From Knoellia aerolata DSM 18566 (GTDB lineage Bacteria > Actinomycetota > Actinomycetes > Actinomycetales > Dermatophilaceae): a DNA stretch of 64,000 nt. Position numbers and translations under genes: made by a program. Below, piece after piece: positions 53,738 through 62,100 of the stretch. Under the pieces are notes generated by a model that did no database searches, was not told the DNA's origin, and saw only the letters and a program-made list of their open reading frames with translations. The stretch covers positions 62,001 to 126,000 of the forward strand of contig NZ_AVPL01000001.1 of NCBI RefSeq assembly GCF_000768695.1. The letters are read 5' to 3'. Positions within the stretch are counted from its first letter, which is position 1. Each line of letters begins with the position of its first letter.

Positions 53738-54844
53738 TCAGTCGACCGAGCTCGTGGCGACGTACCAGGCCGCCACCTGGGCCCGGGACCGGAACCCGAG
53801 CCGGTCCCGGATCCGTTCGACGTGTGACTCGGCGGTCCGTTCGCTGATGACGAGCTCCTCGGAGATCTGCCGGTTCGACCACCCCCGCGCCACCAGCGCC
53901 GCCACCTGGGTCTGGCGCGAGGTCAACCTGGGCGGCGCCTGGGGCAGGAGCGCGGGCAGTCCGAGGCCTCCGCGCATCGCGTTGAGCACGGAGTGCGAGT
54001 CGCCGGCGAACGGGATGTGGGTGCGCCCCGGCAGCACGGTCAGGGTCGCTCGGTCGATGCCGGCAGCCAACCGCTCACCCTCCGCCAGCGGGACCGCGCG
54101 GTCGTCCTCGCGGTGGATGACCGAGGTTGGTGCCACGATCCGGCCGAGGTCCTCGGAGACGTCGATGTCGTAGCAGGCCGCCAGCAGCACGTGCGCCCAT
54201 CCAGCGGGCGCCGACTCCCGCTGGTATCGGGAGAACATGGCGCGGAACCCGGCGTCCGCGTCCGGGGCGAAGATCTCCGTCAGCACGTCCGATGCGAGAC
54301 CCCAGTGCTGGTCGACGAGACCGAGGACGTGCTCCCGTATGCCGGGTGGGGCCACCGCGCCACCGTCCACCCATCCGCCGTAGAGCACCAGGTGCGCCAC
54401 CGACTGCGGATGACGCGCCGCCCACCTCACTGCCAGGGGCGCGCCGAAGGAGGCCCCGACGAGGTCGAACCGGTCGACTCCGACCGCCGTCGCGACCGCG
54501 CGGATGACCTCCATCTCCAGGTCGACGACGTCGGTGCGGCTGGTCCTGCCGGACATCCCGCACCCGGGTCTGTCGTAGCGCACGAGCGTCCGGCCGGTGG
54601 CAAGGCCCTCGTAGAACTGGCGCGCGGCCGGCACGGCCCACCCCAGCTCGAGATGCGACACCCACCCCGGAAGGTGGATCGCCACCGGGCCCCTGCCTGC
54701 CACGGCGAACCGGACCGGCGTGCCGTCCGCCAGGGTGGCCGACCCGAGCTCCTGCTCCACGAGCCACATTCTGGTGCCCGTGGGCGGTCGACGGAAGCGG
54801 GCGGCCTCGGCGGGACGATCGGTGTCCTCCCCGAACCCCGCCAC
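53738..54844 (-). CDS. Alpha/beta hydrolase fused to a LuxR-type HTH
   Basis: 368 residues. Residues 30-290 are an alpha/beta hydrolase (IHLPGWVSHLELGW, RYDRPGCGMS, FDLVGASFGAPLAVRWA with nucleophile Ser, VIHREDDRAVPLAEG, PGRTHIPF). Residues about 300-368 are a LuxR HTH: LTSRQTQVAALVARGWSNRQISEELVISERTAESHVERIRDRLG. The catalytic fold may serve as a ligand sensor or modify the signal. Start is GTG 54844; ATG at residue 26 is possible. It is divergent from the haloperoxidase-like gene, which may be its target. Confidence 0.85.
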   Translation of the reverse strand: MAGFGEDTDRPAEAARFRRPPTGTRMWLVEQELGSATLADGTPVRFAVAGRGPVAIHLPGWVSHLELGWAVPAARQFYEGLATGRTLVRYDRPGCGMSGRTSRTDVVDLEMEVIRAVATAVGVDRFDLVGASFGAPLAVRWAARHPQSVAHLVLYGGWVDGGAVAPPGIREHVLGLVDQHWGLASDVLTEIFAPDADAGFRAMFSRYQRESAPAGWAHVLLAACYDIDVSEDLGRIVAPTSVIHREDDRAVPLAEGERLAAGIDRATLTVLPGRTHIPFAGDSHSVLNAMRGGLGLPALLPQAPPRLTSRQTQVAALVARGWSNRQISEELVISERTAESHVERIRDRLGFRSRAQVAAWYVATSSVD

Positions 54845-55018
54845 GGCTGGTGGAGGGCCATGACGCCGGCTCCGTATTGACTATGGCGGGCTCGGGTGGT
54901 CGGTGCCTTACTGGACGATGCGGCCGCATCACGTGGCCGGGCGGCATTCACGCTCTCCTGACGACACCCGGTGCGACCCAGTCCACAACCTCATGCGGGT
55001 TCGAGAAGGAGACTCATC

Positions 55019-56365
55019 ATGGTGCGCCGTCGATCTGTCGCGGTCGTCACGATGACCGTCGGGGCGCTCTTGGGTGCGCTCGGCACGAGCGGTGCGACGG
55101 CGGCGCCGCCCACGGGGACCGATGCCAGCGAGGTGAGCCGCTGGAACCAGCTCGCCGCAGCCACGCTCGGGGCCGTACCGGGGCCGAACGGTGGTGCCCC
55201 CCCGGCATTCCAGATCAACATGGGCATCGTCTCGGGCGCCGTGTACGACGCGGTCAACGCGATCGGCCCGAAGAAGCACCGGCCCTACGTGCTCGAGACG
55301 CGCGCCGGGGCCCGGGCGTCGATCGACGCCGCGGTCGCGACTGCCGCCTTCCACGTCCTCGACGAGCTCGTCTCCTCGGCACCGGAGCGCGCGCCCTTCC
55401 CAGGTCGCGCCGGACTGCTCAGCACGCTGTCGACGACCTACGCCTCCTCGCTCGCCGCCATCGCCGACACCGCGTTCAAGCGGCAGGGCATCGCGGTGGG
55501 ACATGCAGCGGCCGAGGCCATGCTCGAGGACAGGGAGGGTGACGGCCGGTTCGGTCCGTCGGCCTGGGTACCCAGCTCCGCCCCCGGTCACTGGTCGCCC
55601 ATCGTCACCAACGGCGTCCCGGCGCTCGACCCCACGCCGTGGGCGGGCAACGTGCGGCCCTTCCTCGTGGAGAGCCCCTCGCAGTTCCGCTCGGCCCCGC
55701 CGCCCGACCTCACCAGCGCGCAGTGGGCCGCGGAGTACAACGAGGTCAAGGACATCGGACGGGCGACCGGTTCCACCCGGACCGACACGCAGACCTACAT
55801 CGCCAGGTGGTGGCAGAGCGCCCCCGTCCACAGCTGGAACGAGGTCGCCCGACAGCTCATCGCCCGGACCGATCTCGACGCCGCCGACAGCGCGCGCCTG
55901 CTCGCCCTGCAGAACATGGCGGGTGCGGACGCGTCGATCACCTGCTGGAACGACAAGTACCACTTCGACTTCTGGCGCCCGTGGAACGCCATCCAGCGCG
56001 GGGACGAGGACAACAACCCGTTGACCGTCGCCGACCCGACGTGGACGTCCCTCATCGCGGCGCCGTACCCGGAGTGGACCTCGGGACACAACTGCCAGGA
56101 CGGCGTGCACGCGGCAGTCCTGCGCATGTTCTTCGGCGACGACCCCGTGGGCGGGAAATACCAGATCACGAGCTTCGCGACGAACCACGGAGGAGCAGCG
56201 GTGCGGATGTTCGACACGTTCACCGAGCCGCTCACCGAGCTCATCGACGCCCGGATCTGGGCCGGGCTGCACTACCGCAGCGCAGACGTGGCGGGCCAGC
56301 TGCTCGGCCGCAACGTCGCCGCCTACGGAGCCACCCACTTCGCCCAGCCGGTGGGCCGCGGCTAG
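55019..56365 (+). CDS. Secreted vanadium-haloperoxidase/PAP2-like protein
   Basis: 448 residues. Signal peptide RRRSVAVVTMTVGALLGALGTSGATAA. The oxyanion pocket is seen in KYHFDFWRPWNAIQ (Lys and Arg), YPEWTSGHNCQDG (the SGH with catalytic His) and ARIWAGLHYRSADVAG (Arg, His), which match domains of vanadium-dependent haloperoxidases and acid phosphatases. It should be exported and bind vanadate or phosphate. Haloperoxidase versus phosphatase activity is not clear. A ribosome site (AAGGAG) lies 8 nt before ATG 55019. Confidence 0.88.
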   Translation: MVRRRSVAVVTMTVGALLGALGTSGATAAPPTGTDASEVSRWNQLAAATLGAVPGPNGGAPPAFQINMGIVSGAVYDAVNAIGPKKHRPYVLETRAGARASIDAAVATAAFHVLDELVSSAPERAPFPGRAGLLSTLSTTYASSLAAIADTAFKRQGIAVGHAAAEAMLEDREGDGRFGPSAWVPSSAPGHWSPIVTNGVPALDPTPWAGNVRPFLVESPSQFRSAPPPDLTSAQWAAEYNEVKDIGRATGSTRTDTQTYIARWWQSAPVHSWNEVARQLIARTDLDAADSARLLALQNMAGADASITCWNDKYHFDFWRPWNAIQRGDEDNNPLTVADPTWTSLIAAPYPEWTSGHNCQDGVHAAVLRMFFGDDPVGGKYQITSFATNHGGAAVRMFDTFTEPLTELIDARIWAGLHYRSADVAGQLLGRNVAAYGATHFAQPVGRG

Positions 56366-56376
56366 CGACACCGAGC

Positions 56377-56425
56377 GGGACCGTTTCGGCCCGGGGCCTC
56401 AGGGCCCTCGGGCCGAAACGGTCCC
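56377..56425. terminator. Long hairpin between convergent genes
   Basis: GGGACCGTTTCGGCCCG and its exact complement (17 bp) flank a short, partly self-complementary centre. Found 12 bp after the haloperoxidase stop and 18 bp before the end of the opposing gene. No T-run. It could be a bidirectional terminator or a palindromic element like the one in nuoL. Confidence 0.6.
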
Positions 56426-56442
56426 GGGCCGGGCTGCTCAGG

Positions 56443-56664
56443 TCAGAGCTTGGTCATCTTGCGGAAGGGAGTCGCGATCCGCACGGTCGCGCTGCTGAAG
56501 TCGACCGTCGCGCCGGTGCTGTCGACGCCGATGACCCGACCCAGGCCGTAGGAGTCGTGACAGACCCGGTCGTCGACCGCGAACTCCTCGACGACCGGCT
56601 CGGGCTGAGCCATGAAGGGGCTGCTGGCATGACGAGGGCGCGGGTTCACGGGTGAGGTGGGCAT
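56443..56664 (-). CDS. Small protein with Tudor/CarD-like fold
   Basis: 73 residues. The core VDDRVCHDSYGLGRVIGVDSTGATVDFSSATVRIATPFRKMTKL resembles the short Tudor-like domains of UvrD/CarD-type proteins that touch nucleic acid or RNA polymerase. Start ATG 56664 is supported by a CATAAT element 7 nt upstream (minus strand, 56672-56677), so probably leaderless; ATG 56673 is an alternative. Role unknown. Confidence 0.7.
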   Translation of the reverse strand: MPTSPVNPRPRHASSPFMAQPEPVVEEFAVDDRVCHDSYGLGRVIGVDSTGATVDFSSATVRIATPFRKMTKL

Positions 56665-56739
56665 CCACACCATTATGACTGCAAGGGCGCCCAGCGGCAA
56701 CGCCGTCCACCCGCCACGAGGTCACGTCTCAGTGACAGG

Positions 56740-57510
56740 ATGACCGCCATGCAGACCCATCAGACCTCCGCCATCGTCACCGGCGGCGCCTCCGGCCTGG
56801 GAGCCGCGACCGCAGCCGCCCTTGCCGCGCAGGGCGTCCACGTCGTCTCGCTCGACCTCGCCCCGGCCATCGAGCAGGCCCCGCAGGTGGACGGCGTGAC
56901 CCACGTCGCGACCGACGTCACCGACGAGGAGCAGGTCCGCTCCGCCGTCGCGCGAGCGAGCGCCGACCCGGCCCAGCCCCTGAGGTTCGTCGTCAACTGC
57001 GCCGGCATCGGTCCCAGCGCCCGCATCCTGGGCAAGAAGGGCGTGCACGACCTCTCGCTCTACCGCAAGGTCATCGAGATCAACCTCGTCGGCTCGTTCA
57101 CCGTTCTCGCCGTCGCCTCCGAGGCCATCGCGCAGACCGAGCCCGACGCCGACGGCCAACGCGGCGTCATCATCAACACGGCGAGCATCGCCGCCTACGA
57201 CGGCCAGGTGGGCCAGGCGGCATACGCCTCCTCCAAGGGCGCCATCGTCGGTCTCACCCTCCCGGCCGCCCGCGACCTCGCCCAGTACGGCATCCGCGTC
57301 TGCACGATCGCGCCCGGAATCGTCGAGACGCCGATGCTCGCGACCGTCTCCGACGAGTTCCGTGCCGGTCTCGCGGCCGGCATCCCGTTCCCGCAGCGGT
57401 TGGCGCGCCCCGACGAGTACGCCAAGCTCGCCCTCGCCATCATCGACCACGACTACCTCAACGGCGAGACGATCCGCATGGACGGCGCCCTGCGGATGGC
57501 CCCGCGGTGA
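56740..57510 (+). CDS. Short-chain dehydrogenase, 17-beta-HSD10 / 3-hydroxyacyl-CoA dehydrogenase-like
   Basis: 256 residues. Cofactor motif TGGASGLGAATA, Asp in VSLDLAP (NAD preference), NCAG, catalytic Ser in INTASIAAYDG and YASSK. The end (GIVETPMLATVSDEFRAGLAAGIPFPQRL ... NGETIRMDGALRMAPR) is typical of HSD10-like 3-hydroxyacyl-CoA dehydrogenases. It probably acts in fatty or branched acid degradation. Start 56740 or 56749 (CAGGAT lies 7 nt before 56749). Confidence 0.88.
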   Translation: MTAMQTHQTSAIVTGGASGLGAATAAALAAQGVHVVSLDLAPAIEQAPQVDGVTHVATDVTDEEQVRSAVARASADPAQPLRFVVNCAGIGPSARILGKKGVHDLSLYRKVIEINLVGSFTVLAVASEAIAQTEPDADGQRGVIINTASIAAYDGQVGQAAYASSKGAIVGLTLPAARDLAQYGIRVCTIAPGIVETPMLATVSDEFRAGLAAGIPFPQRLARPDEYAKLALAIIDHDYLNGETIRMDGALRMAPR

Positions 57511-57530
57511 CACGTCGACAGGATGAGCCG

Positions 57531-58202
57531 ATGAGCCACAGCCACTCCGGCTCCCACCACGACCACGGCCACGGCCACTTCGACGCCGCCGCCAGCACGT
57601 GGGACGACGACCCCGCCAAGGTCGAGCGCGCCCGGGCCACGGCGACCCTGCTCCGGGCCGCACTCGAGCTCCGCGGCACCGAGCGCGTCCTCGAGGTCGG
57701 CGGCGGCACCGGCCAGCTCAGCCTCGCCCTCGCCGCCGACGTGGCCTCGGTGCTCGTCACCGACGCCTCGGCGGGGATGGCGGAGGTGGCCCGCGCCAAC
57801 ATCGACCGGGCCGGGCTCGCCGAAAGCCTCACCGCGCAGCAGCTGGACCTCGTCACCGACCCGGCGCCGGAGGGTCGGTTCGACGGGGCGTGGGCCCAGC
57901 TCGCGCTGCACCACGTCCGCGAGGTGGACCTCCTGCTCGGTCGGGTCAGGGACGTCCTCGTCCCCGGGGGCTGGCTGGCCGTCGTCGAGCTCGATGACGA
58001 CAGGGCCGGCGCCTTCCACGCCGACCAGGGGGACTTCACCGGACACGACGGCTTCGACCGCGACGCGTTCGCCGACCGCCTGCGGCGCCTGGGGTTCCAC
58101 GACGTCACCGTGTCCGATGCCGGGTCGGTCGAGAAGGAGCTCGGCGGCGACCACCAGGGTCGGGGGACCTTCGCGACCTTCCTCGCCGTCGCCCGGGCCT
58201 GA
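57531..58202 (+). CDS. Class I SAM-dependent methyltransferase with His-rich N-terminus
   Basis: 223 residues. The N-terminal 20 residues are His-rich (SHSHSGSHHDHGHGHF), followed by the SAM motif VLEVGGGTGQLSLALA, acidic VTDASAGM, and RVRDVLVPGGWLAVVELDDD. The His tract recalls metal-binding extensions; NuoI has a similar one. ATG 57531 has a CAGGAT 6 nt upstream; GTG 57507, overlapping the SDR stop, is an alternative. Substrate unknown. Confidence 0.82.
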   Translation: MSHSHSGSHHDHGHGHFDAAASTWDDDPAKVERARATATLLRAALELRGTERVLEVGGGTGQLSLALAADVASVLVTDASAGMAEVARANIDRAGLAESLTAQQLDLVTDPAPEGRFDGAWAQLALHHVREVDLLLGRVRDVLVPGGWLAVVELDDDRAGAFHADQGDFTGHDGFDRDAFADRLRRLGFHDVTVSDAGSVEKELGGDHQGRGTFATFLAVARA

Positions 58203-58215
58203 GGGCCCTGCCTCC

Positions 58216-58977
58216 ATGAGCCGCACGCTGCGCGACGACCTCGGTCATGCCGTGGTCCTGCCCGAGGGCCCCGTATGCCGGGTGGTCTCGCTCGTGCCCT
58301 CCCTCACCGAGGCGGTGGCCGCGACCGCGCCGGATGCTCTCGTCGGGGCCACGGACTGGTGCACCCACCCCGCCGACCTCGACGTCTCGCGGGTGAGAGG
58401 CACCAAGAACCCGGACCGGGCGGCGGTCGCCGCGCTCGAGCCGGACCTCGTCGTCGCCAACAAGGAGGAGAACCGGGAGCTCGACGTCACCCGGCTCCGC
58501 GAGGCCGGCGTCCCCGTCTGGGTCACCGACATCGAGACCGTGCCCCAGTCCCTGGCGGCGATGCGCCGGCTCCTCGTCGACGCGTGCGGCTGGGACGAGC
58601 CGCACTGGCTCGTCGACGCCGAGCGCCTGTGGTCCGGCCACGTCCCGCGGCCGCGTGCCCGCGTGGTCGTGCCGGTCTGGCGCGACCCGTGGATGGTCGT
58701 CGGCCGCCCGACGTTCACGGCCGACCTGCTCGCCCGGCTCGGCCTCGAGGTCGTCACGGCCGGGGTCGACGGGCGCTACCCGCCGGTCGACGCGGAGCGA
58801 CTCGACGCCGCCGGTGCCGACGCCGTGCTCCTCCCGGACGAGCCCTACGTCTTCACGGCGGACGACGGTCCGGAGGCGTTCGAGCGCACGCCCACCCGGC
58901 TCGTGAACGGGCGGCTGCTCACCTGGTACGGGCCGTCCCTGGTGGACGCCCCCACCGTGCTCGACGGCCTGGTCTGA
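58216..58977 (+). CDS. Cytoplasmic helical-backbone metal receptor (BtuF-like) protein
   Basis: 253 residues with the periplasmic-binding 'helical backbone' fold: VVSLVPSLTEAVAATAPDALVGATDWCTHP, then LEPDLVVANKEENRELDVTRLREAGVPVWVTD, and GADAVLLPDEPYVFTADD. Family members bind cobalamin or siderophores, but this one has no signal peptide or lipobox, so it is probably cytoplasmic. Ligand unknown. Start ATG 58216 is 13 bp after the methyltransferase stop. Confidence 0.8.
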   Translation: MSRTLRDDLGHAVVLPEGPVCRVVSLVPSLTEAVAATAPDALVGATDWCTHPADLDVSRVRGTKNPDRAAVAALEPDLVVANKEENRELDVTRLREAGVPVWVTDIETVPQSLAAMRRLLVDACGWDEPHWLVDAERLWSGHVPRPRARVVVPVWRDPWMVVGRPTFTADLLARLGLEVVTAGVDGRYPPVDAERLDAAGADAVLLPDEPYVFTADDGPEAFERTPTRLVNGRLLTWYGPSLVDAPTVLDGLV

Positions 58978-58982
58978 CCGCC

Positions 58983-59477
58983 TCAGTCGGAGTAGAGGAC
59001 GCGGAAGCGCTCGCACACGACCGGCATGTCGGCGGAGAACCCGCGGTCGTGCCCGGCCTCCGCGGTGAAGAACCGCTGGTGCACGTCACGCCAGTGCGCC
59101 AGGGACCGGTCGCCCTCGCCCTCGAGACGCGCGTGCTCCTCGGAGACCCGGTCGAAGGGCACGACCTCCACGTCCGTGGTCTCGATGAGGACCCGGGGGC
59201 GGCCGGAGCCGTCGAGGATGATGCTCAGCGTGCCTCGCTCGGGAAGCGGCTCGTCCTCGGCCTCGTAGTCCCGGGCCGCGCTCGCGGTGGCGGTCTTCGT
59301 CCCGGCCAGCACGAGCTCGAGCAGCTCGTCGGCCTGCTCGGCTCCGGCCCCGAAGGACCACGCGGGCGGCGGCACCGACTCCAGCGGTGTGGGCCCGAAA
59401 TAGGTGGGGACCCCGTTGATCCGGGCGTGGACGCGGGCCACGTCCCAGAAGGTGCGGACCTCGTCGTCGTCGATCAT
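58983..59477 (-). CDS. ASCH-domain protein
   Basis: 164 residues. The ASCH fold is visible as FGAGAEQADELLELVLAGTKTATASAARDYEAEDEPLP (GxKxxT-like), then GTLSIILDGSGRPRVLIETTDVEVVPF. ASCH domains are PUA-related and bind RNA or modified nucleobases; some are amidohydrolases. The start ATG 59477 has GACGCT 6 nt upstream (minus strand), a leaderless-type -10. It converges with the metal-receptor gene, 5 bp apart. Confidence 0.85.
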   Translation of the reverse strand: MIDDDEVRTFWDVARVHARINGVPTYFGPTPLESVPPPAWSFGAGAEQADELLELVLAGTKTATASAARDYEAEDEPLPERGTLSIILDGSGRPRVLIETTDVEVVPFDRVSEEHARLEGEGDRSLAHWRDVHQRFFTAEAGHDRGFSADMPVVCERFRVLYSD

Positions 59478-59573
59478 CGGGCCAGCGTCGCACGACCCGG
59501 ATTTCACGGGCGCGCGGGTGTCCGTGTAATGTCTCCGACGCACTCAGCCCGGGCCAGGCCCGGTGTCTGGAAC

Positions 59574-59646
59574 GCCCCCTTAGCTCAGTCGGTAGAGCGT
59601 TTCCATGGTAAGGAAAAGGTCGTCGGTTCGATTCCGACAGGGGGCT
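59574..59646 (+). tRNA. tRNA-Thr (GGT)
   Basis: Acceptor GCCCCCT pairs with AGGGGGC, with discriminator T at 59646. D arm TAGCTCAGTCGGTAGAGC; anticodon stem TTTCC/GGAAA with loop ATGGTAA (GGT); T loop GTTCGATTC. No CCA is encoded. Confidence 0.95.
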
Positions 59647-59689
59647 CTGGTCAGGGCCATCACGACGCGTGGTGATCCCGGACCCCCAA

Positions 59690-59763
59690 GGCGGGGTAGC
59701 TCAGCTGGTTAGAGCGCACGACTCATAATCGTGAGGTCGCGGGATCGAGCCCCGCTCCCGCTA
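59690..59763 (+). tRNA. tRNA-Met (CAT)
   Basis: Acceptor GGCGGGG pairs with TCCCGCT through terminal G-U pairs. D arm TAGCTCAGCTGGTTAGAGC; anticodon stem CACGA/TCGTG with loop CTCATAA (CAT); T arm GCGGGATCGAGCCCCGC. An elongator tRNA-Met is most likely; tRNA-Ile2 (lysidine) is not excluded by sequence alone. No CCA encoded. Confidence 0.92.
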
Positions 59764-59886
59764 CACGGCGTGATTTCAGGGAATACCTGAACTCGCGTAC
59801 TCTGTTGTGCTGGCGTCGCGCGTTCCCCGCAGCGCGAGCGCCGACACACTTCACACCACGTTCAATTTCGAGAGCAGGTTGCCCCG

Positions 59887-60054
59887 ATGGCGAAGGCCAC
59901 TGACGTCCGCCCCAAGATCACCATGGCGTGCACGGAGTGCAAGGAGCGCAACTACATCACCAAGAAGAACCGTCGGAACGACCCCGACCGTCTCGACCTG
60001 GCGAAGTTCTGCCCGCGCTGCAAGAAGCACACGACGCACCGCGAGACCCGCTGA
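59887..60054 (+). CDS. rpmG: 50S ribosomal protein L33
   Basis: 55 residues: [19 protein letters not shown], then [28 protein letters not shown]. Both CxxC pairs (CTEC and CPRC) are present, so this is the zinc-binding C+ type. It follows tRNA-Thr and tRNA-Met, as in many actinobacteria. The segment 59764-59886 between holds the probable promoter and leader. Confidence 0.96.
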   Translation: MAKATDVRPKITMACTECKERNYITKKNRRNDPDRLDLAKFCPRCKKHTTHRETR

Positions 60055-60071
60055 TCCCAGCGCCTCGTCCG

Positions 60072-60107
60072 CCGAAGCCGCCCCACCTCACGGTGCCGGG
60101 CGGCTTC
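60072..60107 (+). terminator. Hairpin terminator after rpmG
   Basis: CGAAGCCGCC pairs perfectly with GGCGGCTTCG (10 bp) around a 16-nt loop, 17 bp after the rpmG stop. The tail TCGTCGTTCC is T-poor. Confidence 0.6.
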
Positions 60108-60123
60108 GTCGTTCCCCAGTCCC

Positions 60124-60129
60124 TAGAGT
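60124..60129 (+). promoter_or_regulatory. Leaderless -10 element of hadA (TAGAGT)
   Basis: TAGAGT ends 6 nt before ATG 60136; no ribosome site. Confidence 0.55.
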
Positions 60130-60135
60130 GGGCCC

Positions 60136-60597
60136 ATGACTGAGACCTCCGGTGTGAACGCCGACTTCGTGGGGCGCACCTACCCATCGAGCGGACCGTA
60201 TGCCGTGAGCGCGGCCGAGATCGCCGCGTTCGCCGACGCGGTCGGTTCCGACGACCCGCTGCACCGCGACCCGGAGGCCGCGCGAGCGGCCGGGTACGCC
60301 GACGTCATCGCGCCCCCGACGTTCGCCGTGACGATCGCGCAGCAGTGCGACCGGGTGTACGTCATGGACCCCGACGCGGGTGTCGACTACAGCCGGGTGG
60401 TTCACGGCGAACAGCGCTTCGTCCACCACCGCCCCATCACCGCCGGGGACGAGCTGGCGGGCGAGCTCACCGTCGACTCGATCCGGATGGCCGGCGGCCA
60501 CGCGATGATCACGACGCGCACCGAGCTCAGCGCCGCCGGCGAACCGGTCTGCACCTCCACCTCGACCATCGTCGTCCGGGGAGGCGAGGACCAGTGA
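60136..60597 (+). CDS. hadA: HadA-like MaoC dehydratase subunit
   Basis: 153 residues with the N-terminal MaoC/FAS1-DH fold: FVGRTYPSSGPYAVSAAEIAAFADAVGSDDPLHRDPEAARAAGYADVIAPPTF, then RVVHGEQRFVHHRPITAGDEL. In mycobacteria HadA pairs with HadB as the (3R)-hydroxyacyl-ACP dehydratase of the FAS-II mycolate pathway. In a non-mycolate organism the pair may act in fatty-acid or secondary metabolism. Stop overlaps hadB GTG (GTGA). Confidence 0.88.
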   Translation: MTETSGVNADFVGRTYPSSGPYAVSAAEIAAFADAVGSDDPLHRDPEAARAAGYADVIAPPTFAVTIAQQCDRVYVMDPDAGVDYSRVVHGEQRFVHHRPITAGDELAGELTVDSIRMAGGHAMITTRTELSAAGEPVCTSTSTIVVRGGEDQ

Positions 60598-61016
60598 CCG
60601 CCCGCACCGCTGCCGAGACCGCCGTCGGGGACACCCTCGGGCCGGTCACCGTGCCCGTCGGGCGAGAGACGCTCGTGTCCTACGCGAACGCCTCCGGCGA
60701 CCAGAACCCCATCCACCAGGACGAGCAGTTCGCGAGGTCCGTCGGCCTGCCCGACGTCATCGCCCACGGCATGTGGACGATGGGGGCGGCCGGCTCGGTC
60801 GTCTCCGGCTGGGCCGGGGGAGCGGGACGCGTCGTCGAGTTCGGCACCCGCTTCACCAAGCCCGTCGTCGTGCCGGCCGCCGGGGTCGAGATCGAGGTCG
60901 GTGGCGTCGTCAAGGCCCTCGACGCGGACACCGGTCGCGCGACGGTCGAGATGACGGTCACGGCCGAGGGTGCCAAGGTCCTCGGCCGCTGCGTCGCCGT
61001 CGTCCAGCTCGACTGA
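60594..61016 (+). CDS. hadB: HadB-like MaoC dehydratase subunit
   Basis: 140 residues. It has the catalytic hydratase 2 motif YANASGDQNPIHQDEQFARSVGLPDVIAHGMWTMG with Asp and His, the active half of the HadAB heterodimer. GTG 60594 overlaps the hadA stop and the stop overlaps murB (TGATG). Confidence 0.9.
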   Translation: MTARTAAETAVGDTLGPVTVPVGRETLVSYANASGDQNPIHQDEQFARSVGLPDVIAHGMWTMGAAGSVVSGWAGGAGRVVEFGTRFTKPVVVPAAGVEIEVGGVVKALDADTGRATVEMTVTAEGAKVLGRCVAVVQLD

Positions 61017-62089
61017 TGCAGGAGCTCCACGACACCCCGCTCGCCGAGCACACGACGATGCGGGTCGGTGGCCCGGCCCAGCGGCTCGTCGTCGTCGAGA
61101 CGATCGACGAGCTCGTCGACGCCGTGCGCGAGGTCGACGACGCCGACGAGCGGCTCCTCGTCCTCGGGGGCGGGTCCAACCTCGTCATCGCCGACGCGGG
61201 CTTCCCGGGGACGGTCGTCAAGATCGCGACGTCGGGGATCGAGCCGGAGTCGGTCGATGCCTGCGGGGGAGCGATGGTCCGCGTCGCCGCGGGCGAGGTG
61301 TGGGACGACGTCGTGGTCCGGGCGGTCGCGGAGGGATGGTCCGGGGTCGAGGCCCTGAGCGGCATACCCGGGTCGACTGGCGCGACACCGGTGCAGAACG
61401 TCGGCGCCTACGGCCAGGAGGTCGCGCAGACCATCGCGCGCGTCCGGGTGTGGGACCGGCAGACGCAGGCGGTGCGCACGCTGAGCGCAGCCGAGTGTGC
61501 CTTCACCTACCGGCACTCGCTGTTCAAGGGGACCTCGCAGTACGTCGTCCTCGACGTCACCTTCCAGTTCGTCGTGGCCGACCTCTCGCGCCCCGTCGCC
61601 TATGCCGACCTCGCCCAGGGGCTCGGCGTCGAGGTCGGTGCGCGCGTGCCGCTCACGGACGCCCGCGAGGCGGTGCTCGAGCAGCGGCGCCGGCGCGGGA
61701 TGGTGCTCGACGACGCCGACCGTGACACGTGGAGCTGTGGCTCGTTCTTCACCAACCCGATCATGTCCGCGGCGCGCTTCGACGCGCTGGCGGAGCGGGT
61801 GCGCTCCGCGCTCGGCGACGACGGTGCGACGCCGCCGCGGTTCACCGACGCCAGCGGTGACGTCAAGACGAGCGCCGCGTGGCTCATCGACAAGGCTGGC
61901 TTCGGCAAGGGCTTCGGCCTGCCGGGCCCCGCCGCGCTCTCGACGAAGCACACCCTCGCGGTCACCAACCGCGGGTCGGCGACGGCGGCCGACGTCGCGG
62001 CGCTCGCCCGGCAGGTGCGCGACGGAGTGCGCGACCGCTTCGGCGTCACCCTGGTCAACGAGCCGGTCTTCGTCGGCCACGACCTCTGA
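61016..62089 (+). CDS. murB: UDP-N-acetylenolpyruvoylglucosamine reductase
   Basis: 357 residues. FAD-binding segment LAEHTTMRVGGPAQRL, then LLVLGGGSNLVIADAGFPG and GIPGSTGATPVQNVGAYGQEV, with the C-terminal CGSFFTNPI (catalytic Ser) and KTSAAWLIDKAGFGKG. It makes UDP-MurNAc for peptidoglycan. The rpmG-hadA-hadB-murB order is familiar to me from other actinobacteria. Confidence 0.95.
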   Translation: MQELHDTPLAEHTTMRVGGPAQRLVVVETIDELVDAVREVDDADERLLVLGGGSNLVIADAGFPGTVVKIATSGIEPESVDACGGAMVRVAAGEVWDDVVVRAVAEGWSGVEALSGIPGSTGATPVQNVGAYGQEVAQTIARVRVWDRQTQAVRTLSAAECAFTYRHSLFKGTSQYVVLDVTFQFVVADLSRPVAYADLAQGLGVEVGARVPLTDAREAVLEQRRRRGMVLDDADRDTWSCGSFFTNPIMSAARFDALAERVRSALGDDGATPPRFTDASGDVKTSAAWLIDKAGFGKGFGLPGPAALSTKHTLAVTNRGSATAADVAALARQVRDGVRDRFGVTLVNEPVFVGHDL

Positions 62090-62100
62090 GAGGACCTGTC

